Positions 17,645-25,326 of a DNA stretch of 64,000 nt are shown here, in pieces. The stretch spans positions 806,001 to 870,000 of the forward strand of contig NZ_BMLH01000001.1 in the NCBI RefSeq assembly GCF_014645135.1. Direction: 5' to 3'. Origin of the DNA: Rheinheimera tangshanensis. GTDB lineage: Bacteria; Pseudomonadota; Gammaproteobacteria; Enterobacterales; Alteromonadaceae. The translations under genes were made by a program, and so were the position numbers. The notes below the pieces were generated by a model. The model did not search any database. It saw nothing but the letters and a program-made list of their open reading frames with translations, and was not told the origin of the DNA. Each line of letters opens with the position of its first letter. Positions within the stretch are counted from its first letter, which is position 1.

Positions 17645-18703
17645 ATGAGTAAAATCAAAGGGCCAGCCATATTTCTGGCTCAGTTTATGGGTGATGAAGC
17701 ACCTTTTAACCACGTAGTCAGTATGGCCAAATGGGCGGCTGATTTAGGTTACAAAGGCATTCAGGTGCCCACCAACAATCCGGCTTTTTTTGATCTGGAA
17801 TTAGCCGCAACCAGTCAGGCTTATTGTGATGACATACAGGCTAAATGCCGCGCTGCAGGTGTTGAAATCACCGAGCTGTCGACTCACTTGCAAGGCCAGC
17901 TTGTCGCTGTGCATCCAGCTTATGATGAGCTGTTTGATAACTTCGCTCCGGAGGCTTTACGGGGTAAACCAGCAGAGCGCACCGAATGGGCGATTAAGCA
18001 GTTAAAACTGGCCGCTAAAGCCAGTCAGAATTTGGGTTTAACAGCTCATGTGACTTTTTCCGGCGCTTTGCTGTGGCATTTAGTCTATCCGTGGCCACAA
18101 CGCCCGGCAGGTTTAGTGGAGCAGGGCTTTGCTGAATTAGCTAAACGCTGGTTGCCAATTCTTGATGCCTTTGACGAAGCGGGAGTGGATTTGTGTTACG
18201 AAATCCATCCGGGCGAAGATTTACATGACGGCGCTACCTTTGAGCTGTTTTTAGAAGCTACCAATCACCATCCACGCGCCAATATTTTGTTTGACCCAAG
18301 TCACTTTGTGCTGCAACAGCTGGATTATTTAGATTTTATTGACCGCTACCACAGCAGAATCAAAATGTTTCATGTCAAAGATGCTGAGTTCCGGCCAAAC
18401 GGTCGCAGTGGTGTCTATGGCGGTTATCAGAATTGGGTCCAAAGGCCAGGGCGTTTCCGTTCTTTAGGCGATGGTCAGGTTGATTTTAAAGGTATTTTCA
18501 GCAAGTTAACTCAGTACGACTTCGATGGCTGGGCCGTGCTGGAGTGGGAATGTTGTTTAAAAGATTCAAGCCAGGGCGCACGCGAGGGAGCTCCATTTAT
18601 CGCGTCTCACCTGATTGAAAAAGCGGGCAGAGCCTTTGATGACTTTGCCGGAGCAAAAACAGACGAAGCGCGTAACCGCCGGATTTTGGGGTTAAAACCT
18701 TAG
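17645..18703 (+). CDS. Sugar phosphate isomerase/epimerase-like TIM-barrel protein (cytoplasmic)
   Basis: This 352-aa AP-endonuclease-2/xylose-isomerase-like TIM barrel has no signal peptide. Metal- and substrate-binding segments are visible: LCYEIHPGEDLHDG, ILFDPSHFVLQ, IKMFHVKDAEF and WAVLEWECCLKD. A good Shine-Dalgarno (AAGGA) precedes the ATG. It lies 53 bp after the dehydrogenase gene and is usually paired with such a dehydrogenase in inositol- or keto-sugar-type clusters, where it would isomerise or epimerise the oxidised sugar. The exact reaction is unknown. Confidence 0.88.
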   Translation: MSKIKGPAIFLAQFMGDEAPFNHVVSMAKWAADLGYKGIQVPTNNPAFFDLELAATSQAYCDDIQAKCRAAGVEITELSTHLQGQLVAVHPAYDELFDNFAPEALRGKPAERTEWAIKQLKLAAKASQNLGLTAHVTFSGALLWHLVYPWPQRPAGLVEQGFAELAKRWLPILDAFDEAGVDLCYEIHPGEDLHDGATFELFLEATNHHPRANILFDPSHFVLQQLDYLDFIDRYHSRIKMFHVKDAEFRPNGRSGVYGGYQNWVQRPGRFRSLGDGQVDFKGIFSKLTQYDFDGWAVLEWECCLKDSSQGAREGAPFIASHLIEKAGRAFDDFAGAKTDEARNRRILGLKP

Positions 18704-18807
18704 TCGCATAAAAATAATAGTTCAATTACCCACAATCATTGATGATGCAGGCAAGAACTGAGCAGCTTTAAGGATTAAGGGTAAAATCAACGGGGAATAC
18801 GAATAGA

Positions 18808-20040
18808 ATGAACAGCATAAAAATACGCTTATGCAGCATGATGTTTTTGCAGTTTTTTATCTGGGGTGGCTGGTTTGTCACTTTGGGGACTTTTTTAAGC
18901 CAGAACCTGCAGGCCACTGGCCCACAAACAGGCATGGCGTTTTCAACTCAATCCTGGGGCGCCATCATTGCGCCATTTATCGTCGGCTTAATAGCCGACC
19001 GTTTTTTTAACGCTGAACGTTTATTGGGTCTTTTGCATTTAGTGGGCGCTGTGCTGATGTACTTTATGTATCAGGCCACTGATTTTACTACCTTTTATCC
19101 GCTGGTTTTAGGCTACATGCTGGCTTATATGCCAACGCTGGCGTTGGTAAACTCTGTATCTTTTGGCCAGTTAAAACAACCAGAACTGGAGTTTGGTCAA
19201 ATCCGGGTTTGGGGCACAATCGGCTGGATAGCTGCAGGTTTAGTCATCAGTTATGCCTTTGGTTGGGATGCGCAGCAGGCCATCGCAGATGGCGCGTTGA
19301 AAAATACTTTCCTGATGTGTGCTGCAGCCTCTCTGGCTTTAGGTGTATATAGCTTTACCTTACCTGCTACTCCTCCGGCTGGTCGTGGTCAGCAATTAAA
19401 ATTAGGCGAGTTGCTGGGGCTGGACGCTTTAGCACTTTTGAAAGATCGTAACTTCGCTCTATTCTTTTTAGCTTCAGTGCTGATTTGTATTCCACTAGCC
19501 TTTTATTACCAGAATGCCAACCCTTTCCTGACCGGTATAGGTGTTGAAAATGCCACAGGAAAAATGACCTTAGGCCAGGTGTCTGAAGTGTTATTTATGC
19601 TGGCTTTACCGCTATTTCTGAATCGTTTTGGTATTCGCTGGACCTTGTTGTTAGGTATGGCCGCCTGGGTGTTACGTTATGTTCTGTTTGCCTACGGCGA
19701 TGCAGGTCAGGGTTTGTGGTTACTGGTGATTGGTATAGCGCTGCACGGTATTTGTTATGACTTCTTCTTCGTGTCAGGTCAGATTTACACCAATAGCAAA
19801 GCTGGTGTGAAAATCCGCAGCGCTGCTCAGGGGCTGATCACGCTGGCCACTTACGGTATAGGTATGCTGATTGGATTTAGCGTAGCAGGCCAAATCACTC
19901 AGGCTTACAGCACAGCTGAAGCGACAGACTGGACATCGATCTGGTTATTCCCTGCGGTATTTGCTGGTGTTGTGCTGGTGCTGTTTGCCGTTATCTTTAA
20001 AAACGAGCCACTGCAACAAGCCGAGGACAAGCAGCCATGA
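18808..20040 (+). CDS. NupG-like nucleoside/sugar:H+ symporter family permease
   Basis: This is a 410-aa inner-membrane permease of the nucleoside:H+ symporter type of MFS. The N-terminus (MMFLQFFIWGGWFVTLGTFL) and the segments LVNSVSFGQL and GQIRVWGTIGWIAAGLVI are characteristic. Twelve helices can be counted. In sugar-oxidation clusters these permeases occur beside Gfo/Idh/MocA and TIM-barrel enzymes and probably import oxidised or unusual sugars rather than nucleosides; that is inference from context. Its stop overlaps the next gene's start by 4 bp. Confidence 0.85.
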   Translation: MNSIKIRLCSMMFLQFFIWGGWFVTLGTFLSQNLQATGPQTGMAFSTQSWGAIIAPFIVGLIADRFFNAERLLGLLHLVGAVLMYFMYQATDFTTFYPLVLGYMLAYMPTLALVNSVSFGQLKQPELEFGQIRVWGTIGWIAAGLVISYAFGWDAQQAIADGALKNTFLMCAAASLALGVYSFTLPATPPAGRGQQLKLGELLGLDALALLKDRNFALFFLASVLICIPLAFYYQNANPFLTGIGVENATGKMTLGQVSEVLFMLALPLFLNRFGIRWTLLLGMAAWVLRYVLFAYGDAGQGLWLLVIGIALHGICYDFFFVSGQIYTNSKAGVKIRSAAQGLITLATYGIGMLIGFSVAGQITQAYSTAEATDWTSIWLFPAVFAGVVLVLFAVIFKNEPLQQAEDKQP

Positions 20041-20939
20041 GACAACAACTGCCCCGTCGTGAATTATTAAAGCAACTGGCCGCTGGCGCTATCGGTGCCT
20101 CGGTCTTGGGTTCAGGTTTATTGCTGTCAGGTGCGGCGTCTGCGGCACCATCAACTACTGGTGCACTCAAAGGTAATATCCGCCATTCGGTCAGTCGCTG
20201 GACTTATGGTGATTTATCCATGGAAGAGCTGTGCCTGTTGGTCAAATCATTAGGTTTCAGTGCCATCGACTTAGTGGGCCCTGAAGACTGGCCTGTACTG
20301 AAAAAGCATGGCGTGGATAGCTCTATGTGCAATGGCGCAGAACTGAATCTGACGGATGGCTGGTCTGATCCTAAGTTCCATCCAGAGCTGATAAAACGCT
20401 ACTTACATCACATAGATTTAGTGGCAGAGGCTGGTTATAAAAACCTGATCTGTTTTAGCGGCAATGCCCGTGGTATGGACAGAGAAATAGCACTGCAAAA
20501 TGCGGTGACTGGTTTGAAACAGATTTTGCCTCATGCCGAAAAACGAGGGGTGGTGCTGCAGATGGAGTTGTTTAACAGCAAAGTCGATCACCCGGATTAT
20601 CTGGCCGATGGCTCTGCCTGGGCTATTGAGCTATGCAAGCGACTGAACTCGCAGAACTTTAAACTGTTATACGACATCTACCATATGCAGATTATGGAAG
20701 GTGACATTATTCGTACTATCAAAGACAACCATCAGTATTTTGGCCACTATCACACTGCAGGCGTGCCGGGCCGCCATGAAATTGATGACTCGCAGGAGCT
20801 GAACTACGCCGCTATAGCTAAAGCTATTCGAGATATAGGTTTTACCGGCTATCTGGCGCAGGAATTTGTACCAACACCCAAAACCAAAGAAGGCAGAGCG
20901 CAGTCATTGGCTCAGGCTATTCGTATTTGTGATGTTTAA
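20037..20939 (+). CDS. Tat-exported hydroxypyruvate-isomerase-like TIM-barrel protein
   Basis: This is an exported member of the hydroxypyruvate isomerase/sugar epimerase superfamily. The twin-arginine signal is PRRELLKQLAAGAIGASVLG (residues 6-25), so it should work in the periplasm. Family segments are GFSAIDLVGPEDWP, NLICFSGNARGM, LQMELFNSKVDHPDY (metal Glu), LLYDIYHMQIMEGD, FGHYHTAGVPGRHE and GYLAQEFVPT. It overlaps the permease gene by ATGA and precedes the GMC oxidoreductase by 110 bp. Export rules out the cytosolic glyoxylate-pathway role; action on a periplasmic keto-sugar made by the next two genes is a reasonable inference. Confidence 0.87.
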   Translation: MRQQLPRRELLKQLAAGAIGASVLGSGLLLSGAASAAPSTTGALKGNIRHSVSRWTYGDLSMEELCLLVKSLGFSAIDLVGPEDWPVLKKHGVDSSMCNGAELNLTDGWSDPKFHPELIKRYLHHIDLVAEAGYKNLICFSGNARGMDREIALQNAVTGLKQILPHAEKRGVVLQMELFNSKVDHPDYLADGSAWAIELCKRLNSQNFKLLYDIYHMQIMEGDIIRTIKDNHQYFGHYHTAGVPGRHEIDDSQELNYAAIAKAIRDIGFTGYLAQEFVPTPKTKEGRAQSLAQAIRICDV

Positions 20940-21049
20940 ACCGGGACAAAGCGGCCAGACTGCTTTGCCATACATAATGAAAACAGGGCATGTAGCCAAA
21001 GTCATTCCGATATGACTGGTACAAAACCCGCCCAACAGGGGACAACAAG

Positions 21050-22741
21050 ATGACAGTTGCGCAGAATCATTACGACGCCATAGTGGTGGGGTCTGGCATC
21101 AGCGGTGGCTGGGCTGCTAAAGAGCTGACCGAAAAAGGCCTGAAAGTGCTGATGTTGGAACGAGGTCGGCCTATCGAACACATTAAAGATTATCCGAATG
21201 CTTTTAAAGAAGCCTGGGATTATCCACACCGCGACAAGCCAACCAATCAGATGAAAAAAGATTATCCGGTGTTGTCGCGCGATTATCCGTTAAATGAAAG
21301 CACTTTTGGTATGTGGGCCAATGAACAAGAGTCGCCTTACACCGAAGTCAAACGTTATGACTGGTTCCGTGGTTACCACTTAGGCGGGCGTTCCTTATTA
21401 TGGGGACGTCAGAGCTACCGTTTTAACGAGCTGGATTTTGAAGCTAACCTCAAAGATGGTATTGCGGTCGATTGGCCTATCCGTTACAAGGATTTAGCCC
21501 CCTGGTACGATTATGCTGAGAGTTTTGCTGGTATTGCTGGTGTTCGCGATGGTCTGGATGTATTACCTGATGGCCAGTATTTACCTCCGGTGCCGCTGAA
21601 TATTGTCGAGCAAAGTGTGGCGGCCCGGCTGAAAAAGGCCTTTGGTGGCAGTCGACACATGATCCATGGCCGTTGCGCCAATATCACACAACCTAAACCG
21701 GAGCAAAACCGGGTGGGTTGTCAGTACCGTAATAAGTGCTGGTTGGGCTGCCCTTTTGGTGGTTATTTCAGCACCCAGTCAGCCACTTTACCTGTGGCGA
21801 TGAAAACCGGCAACTTAACGGTGCGGCCTTTTTCTATTGTTACCCAGGTGTTGTACGACAAAAACACTAAAAAAGCTCGTGGTGTCGAAGTACTGGATAG
21901 CGAAACCAACATGACCTATGAGTTCACAAGTAACATTGTGTTCCTCAACGCGTCGTCCTTTAACTCCACCTGGATTTTGATGAACTCCGCCACCGATATC
22001 TGGCAAGGTGGCTTAGGCAGCAGCAGCGGTGAACTTGGTCACAACGTGATGGACCACCACTTAGGCGTTGGCGCTTTTGGTGAAGTGGAAGGCTTTGATG
22101 ACAAATACTATTTTGGCCGTCGTCCTTCTGGTTTCTATATTCCGCGTTTCCGCAACTGGGGTAGTGATAAGCGCGATTATCTGCGTGGTTTTGGTTACCA
22201 GGGGTCGGCCAGTCGTCAGGGCTGGAGCCGCGATGTGGCAGAACTGAGCATTGGAGCCGACTTTAAAGACGCCTTAACTCAGCCTGGTCCATGGAGCATA
22301 GGTATGGGCGGCTTTGGTGAAATACTGCCTGATCACAGCAACCGTATTTTCCTCGACAAAAACCGCAAAGATAAATGGGGTTTGCCTGTGCTGGCGATGG
22401 ATGTCGAGCTCAAAGCCAATGAACTGAAAATGCGTGAAGACATGAAGCAGGACGCTATTGATATTCTGCAAGCCGCAGGCGTGAAAAATGTGCAGGGTTA
22501 TGCCGGAGACTATGGTCCGGGTATGGGCATTCATGAAATGGGCACAGCCCGGATGGGGCGTGATCCGAAAACCTCAGTTCTGAACGGAAATAATCAGGTG
22601 TGGGATGCACCTAATGTGTTTGTAACCGATGGTGCTTGTATGACCTCCGCATCCTGCGTCAATCCGTCACTGACCTATATGGCACTAACAGCACGGGCCG
22701 CCAATTTCGCGGTTGAGCAGCTGAAAAAAGGGGAGCTGTAA
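21050..22741 (+). CDS. GMC-family FAD oxidoreductase, catalytic subunit of a membrane-linked sugar dehydrogenase
   Basis: This 563-aa GMC oxidoreductase resembles the large subunit of gluconate 2-dehydrogenase, FAD-glucose dehydrogenase and glucoside 3-dehydrogenase. Seen are the FAD motif (AIVVGSGISGGWAAKE), the second flavin segment (GYHLGGRSLLWGRQ), a C-x5-C-x3-C motif (CQYRNKCWLGC, about residues 224-234) matching the iron-sulfur ligands of FAD-glucose dehydrogenases, and the catalytic region (GIHEMGTARMG and CVNPSLT). It lacks its own signal and would be carried across the membrane by the Tat-signal small subunit encoded 1 bp downstream. Glucoside 3-oxidation is the best-supported idea given DUF1080 nearby; gluconate-type 2-oxidation is the alternative. 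Confidence 0.9.
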   Translation: MTVAQNHYDAIVVGSGISGGWAAKELTEKGLKVLMLERGRPIEHIKDYPNAFKEAWDYPHRDKPTNQMKKDYPVLSRDYPLNESTFGMWANEQESPYTEVKRYDWFRGYHLGGRSLLWGRQSYRFNELDFEANLKDGIAVDWPIRYKDLAPWYDYAESFAGIAGVRDGLDVLPDGQYLPPVPLNIVEQSVAARLKKAFGGSRHMIHGRCANITQPKPEQNRVGCQYRNKCWLGCPFGGYFSTQSATLPVAMKTGNLTVRPFSIVTQVLYDKNTKKARGVEVLDSETNMTYEFTSNIVFLNASSFNSTWILMNSATDIWQGGLGSSSGELGHNVMDHHLGVGAFGEVEGFDDKYYFGRRPSGFYIPRFRNWGSDKRDYLRGFGYQGSASRQGWSRDVAELSIGADFKDALTQPGPWSIGMGGFGEILPDHSNRIFLDKNRKDKWGLPVLAMDVELKANELKMREDMKQDAIDILQAAGVKNVQGYAGDYGPGMGIHEMGTARMGRDPKTSVLNGNNQVWDAPNVFVTDGACMTSASCVNPSLTYMALTARAANFAVEQLKKGEL

Positions 22742-22742
22742 G

Positions 22743-23345
22743 ATGAACAGACGTGACCTGTTAAAGATGATTGCTGCGGCCACAGGGATGGCCATGGTGG
22801 GCGGAGAACTCTGGGCTGCAGGCATGAAGTCACCGGATGCCGGTAAAACCCTGTATACCGCTGACGACGTGGCGATGCTGGATGAAATTGCCGACACCAT
22901 TCTGCCGCAAACCAGCAGCCCTGGTGCGAAAGCGGCAGGTTGTGGTGCTGTGATGGCCGTGCTGGTCAATGACTGCTATAGCCTGGAGCATCAGACCTTA
23001 TTTTTTGCCGGTTTAAAGCACATCAAAAGCTTAAGTAAACAACAGTTTAAGCAAGATTTTATGGCCCTTAAACCTGAACAGAAGCTAGCGCTGTTGAGTC
23101 AGCTGGACCAGGAAGCCAAAAAAGGCGGCACCAGTGGTCTGGAAGGTAGCAGTTCTCTGGCCAGCTCCAAGTCGTCTGATCGTAAGGGCGAGTTGCATTA
23201 CTTCACTTTATTAAAACAGCTGAGTTTATTCACTTTCTTCACCTCACAGGTGGGTGGCACTGAAGCACTGCGTTACGTAGCAGTGCCGGGTAAATACGAT
23301 GGCGATCTTCCTTATAAAAAAGGTGATAAGGCCTGGGCCACCTAA
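22743..23345 (+). CDS. Gluconate 2-dehydrogenase subunit 3 family protein (Tat-exported small subunit)
   Basis: This is the small subunit that escorts the GMC flavoprotein to the periplasm. It starts with a twin-arginine signal (MNRRDLLKMIAAATGMAMVGG) and continues with the family's YTADDVAMLDEIADTILPQT segment, the AGCGAVMAVLVND region and the C-terminal YFTLLKQLSLFTFFTSQVGG helix. A low-complexity Ser-rich insert (GLEGSSSLASSKSSD) is unusual. The gene starts 1 bp after the GMC stop, with GGGGAG ahead of its ATG. The usual cytochrome c third subunit is missing here; the lone cytochrome c at 2733 is too far away to assign. Confidence 0.9.
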   Translation: MNRRDLLKMIAAATGMAMVGGELWAAGMKSPDAGKTLYTADDVAMLDEIADTILPQTSSPGAKAAGCGAVMAVLVNDCYSLEHQTLFFAGLKHIKSLSKQQFKQDFMALKPEQKLALLSQLDQEAKKGGTSGLEGSSSLASSKSSDRKGELHYFTLLKQLSLFTFFTSQVGGTEALRYVAVPGKYDGDLPYKKGDKAWAT

Positions 23346-23365
23346 GCTGGCTATTTTCATTAACA

Positions 23366-23387
23366 GGCGGCTCAGTCCGCCTTTTTT
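23366..23387 (+). terminator. Rho-independent terminator between small subunit and DUF1080 genes
   Basis: GGCGG and CCGCC form a short GC stem followed by TTTTTT, 20 bp after the small-subunit stop and 13 bp before the DUF1080 start. Read-through would set a lower level for the last gene. Confidence 0.7.
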
Positions 23388-23399
23388 AAGGTATTTATA

Positions 23400-24155
23400 A
23401 TGAACTATGTATGGATTGGCGTTGCGCTGTCATTCAGCGCTGCAGCTCTGGCCGCTACTGATATCAGCACATTAACTGATGCAGAGCGTCATGCCTTAGC
23501 GGCTAAGACTGAAGTCTGGACTCCGGTGCCGCCAGTGGTAACTGCAGTCAAAGGACAGGCGCCTTCAGATGCGATACAGCTATTGGACCAAAATCTGTCG
23601 CAGTGGACGTCGGTGAATACGGGCGCCGAAGCGCAGTGGACTATGAAAGATGCTGTACTGACGGTCAAACCTGGCACGGGCGATATCCGCAGTAAAGAGT
23701 CGTTTTGCGATATTCAGCTGCATCTGGAATGGCGTGTTGGTAAAGATCGAATGGATAAAGAAGGCCAGCTGCGTAACAACAGCGGCATCTTTTTACAGGA
23801 CATGTACGAAATCCAGATTTTAGATTCGTACCAAAATAAGACCTATCCAAATGGTCAGGCTGGTGCTGTGTATAAACAGACTATTCCGCTGGCGAACGCA
23901 ACCCGTCCGACAGGGGAGTGGCAAGAATACGACATCATCTACAAAGCGCCACGTTTTGACGGTGAAAAGCGCTTGTCGCCAGGTTATGTCACAGTGCTGC
24001 ACAATGGTGTGTTGTTGCAAAACCATACTGAAATTGCTGGCACTACGGAATGGATAGGAGCACCTCAAGTGAAAGCGCACGGCTGCCTACCACTGAAATT
24101 ACAGGATCACGGCGACAGCGTCAGTTTCCGCAATATCTGGGTTCGTAAGCTATAA
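23400..24155 (+). CDS. DUF1080 (3-keto-disaccharide hydrolase family) exported protein
   Basis: This is a secreted DUF1080 protein with a concanavalin-like jelly-roll fold. A signal peptide is present (WIGVALSFSAAALAAT). Family signatures are clear: DIQLHLEWRV, the metal- and ligand-binding stretch NNSGIFLQDMYEIQILDSY, the insert NGQAGAVYKQ, GEWQEYDIIYKAPRF and the C-terminal LQDHGDSVSFRNIWVRKL. DUF1080 proteins act on 3-keto-glycosides and break the glycosidic bond by elimination or hydration. Placed after a GMC dehydrogenase and exported TIM barrels, it fits the bond-cleavage step of a periplasmic oxidative disaccharide pathway. The family is certain; the exact substrate is not. Confidence 0.9.
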   Translation: MNYVWIGVALSFSAAALAATDISTLTDAERHALAAKTEVWTPVPPVVTAVKGQAPSDAIQLLDQNLSQWTSVNTGAEAQWTMKDAVLTVKPGTGDIRSKESFCDIQLHLEWRVGKDRMDKEGQLRNNSGIFLQDMYEIQILDSYQNKTYPNGQAGAVYKQTIPLANATRPTGEWQEYDIIYKAPRFDGEKRLSPGYVTVLHNGVLLQNHTEIAGTTEWIGAPQVKAHGCLPLKLQDHGDSVSFRNIWVRKL

Positions 24156-24161
24156 AAAATT

Positions 24162-24207
24162 GGGGTCAGATCACACTAGTTATGCGTAACTAATGTGATC
24201 TGACCCC
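24162..24207. repeat. 46-bp RAYT-type palindrome (copy 1) acting as a shared terminator
   Basis: Two 21-base arms beginning GGGGTCAGATCACA pair around a TGCG loop, with one mismatch in this copy. The hairpin lies between convergent genes, has A-rich sequence before it and GTTTTT after it, and so can terminate both. The same palindrome recurs at 31326-31371. Its outer bases (GGGGTCAG) match the terminal repeat of the RAYT element at 46475. Confidence 0.85.
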
Positions 24208-24214
24208 GTTTTTA

Positions 24215-25099
24215 CTACTTCATCTCAGCAATAATGGCCTGTAAGCCTTTGAGCGAGGCTTCCACACTTTGCATTGGTGTCATACCAGCAGGGTAAGATT
24301 CCTGTTCTACCACCAGCCATTGCGTGCCGCCTATGGTTTTATTGGCGCTGATCAAGGCTTTCCAGTCGGTGGTGTCTTTACCAATAATAGGATCTTCAGT
24401 ATTACCAGGCTCTGGCGCCGACGCTTTGTAGTGCGTGGTAATAGTGCGGCCCGGATACGCTTTAACAAAATCGACCGGATCTTTGCCCGCCACTTCAGTC
24501 CAGCCGACATCTTGCTGCAATATCACTTTGCTGTTGGTATTTTTACCTATCACATCCCATGGGGTTTTGCCCATTTCGCCCAGCATTTCTGGTTTGTGGT
24601 TGTGATAACCGACCTGCATACCTAAAGGGGTCAGTTTTTCTTGTACTGCGGCTAAATCAGCGGCTACGGCTTTTGCACCTTCAACGGTAAAAGCACGCTG
24701 ATCCATTGGAATAATTAAATAATGGCAGTCTATCGCTTTATAAAAAGCGACTGTGGTTTCGAGTTGTTCAGGGCTAAGTTTCTCAAAAGGCACATGAGCA
24801 CCTGAAGCTTTTAAACCAAGTTTATCTAAAAATGCTTTTAAACCAGCAGGGTCATTGGCGTAGTTGCCAAAAAATCCGGCAAACTCAATTCCATCAAAAC
24901 CCATAGCGGCAAGTTTAGTGAGCGTGCCTTCAAAGTCGGCCTGCATCGCGTCTTTGACTGACCACAACTGCACACTCAATTGAGGTGTTGTCCCTGCAAC
25001 TGCTGTTGTATCGGCATAGCTGAAACCAGCAGCAGTGCTGGCTAAAACCAGACTCAGTATTTGCGCAGTTTTTGTTAGTTTTTTCTTTAAAAAAAGCAT
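24215..25099 (-). CDS. Exported sugar phosphate isomerase/epimerase-like TIM-barrel protein
   Basis: This is another xylose-isomerase-like TIM barrel, with a Sec-type signal peptide (TAQILSLVLASTAAGFSYAD). Conserved segments are LSVQLWSVKDAM, FDGIEFAGFFG, GAHVPFE, VGYHNHKPEM (metal His/Asn), VILQQDVGWTEVAG, ITTHYKAS and WLVVEQESYP. At 294 aa it is complete and resembles the Tat-exported paralogue at 14126 in order and spacing of motifs. It converges with DUF1080 and has a LacI-type inverted repeat (TGAAAGCGGTTTCA) 24 bp upstream of its start. It should be periplasmic; the reaction is unknown but it belongs with the keto-sugar genes. Confidence 0.87.
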   Translation of the reverse strand: MLFLKKKLTKTAQILSLVLASTAAGFSYADTTAVAGTTPQLSVQLWSVKDAMQADFEGTLTKLAAMGFDGIEFAGFFGNYANDPAGLKAFLDKLGLKASGAHVPFEKLSPEQLETTVAFYKAIDCHYLIIPMDQRAFTVEGAKAVAADLAAVQEKLTPLGMQVGYHNHKPEMLGEMGKTPWDVIGKNTNSKVILQQDVGWTEVAGKDPVDFVKAYPGRTITTHYKASAPEPGNTEDPIIGKDTTDWKALISANKTIGGTQWLVVEQESYPAGMTPMQSVEASLKGLQAIIAEMK

Positions 25100-25122
25100 A
25101 ACCCTGTCCTTTTTGATGGTAT

Positions 25123-25136
25123 TGAAAGCGGTTTCA
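25123..25136. promoter_or_regulatory. LacI/GalR-type operator candidate
   Basis: TGAAAGCGGTTTCA is an imperfect inverted repeat with a CG step, of the general LacI-family operator form. It lies 24-37 bp upstream of the minus-strand TIM-barrel start at 25099. Inferred from symmetry only. Confidence 0.5.
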
Positions 25137-25253
25137 GGGTGCTTTATTTTGGCTTACAGATCAATGCTAAATGCGTTAGTTGGCGGATTCTTGATGGATA
25201 AAGTAAGGTCAATACAGTGTCGGACTACTAAGCTTGCCTATTCTTTAAAAAAT

Positions 25254-25310
25254 AGCCCCTTTGCAGGGGCTTCTAAAGTCAAACACCAGGGCTATCCACC
25301 ACCTGGTGTT
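25254..25310 (-). terminator. Terminator hairpins after the amylosucrase gene
   Basis: AGCCCC/GGGGCT (25254-25271) forms a stem followed by six Ts on the minus strand. A second hairpin, AACACCAGG/CCTGGTGTT, lies at 25282-25310. Both follow the minus-strand amylosucrase stop (25327). Confidence 0.75.
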
Positions 25311-25326
25311 ATCAGGGAAGAGGCTA

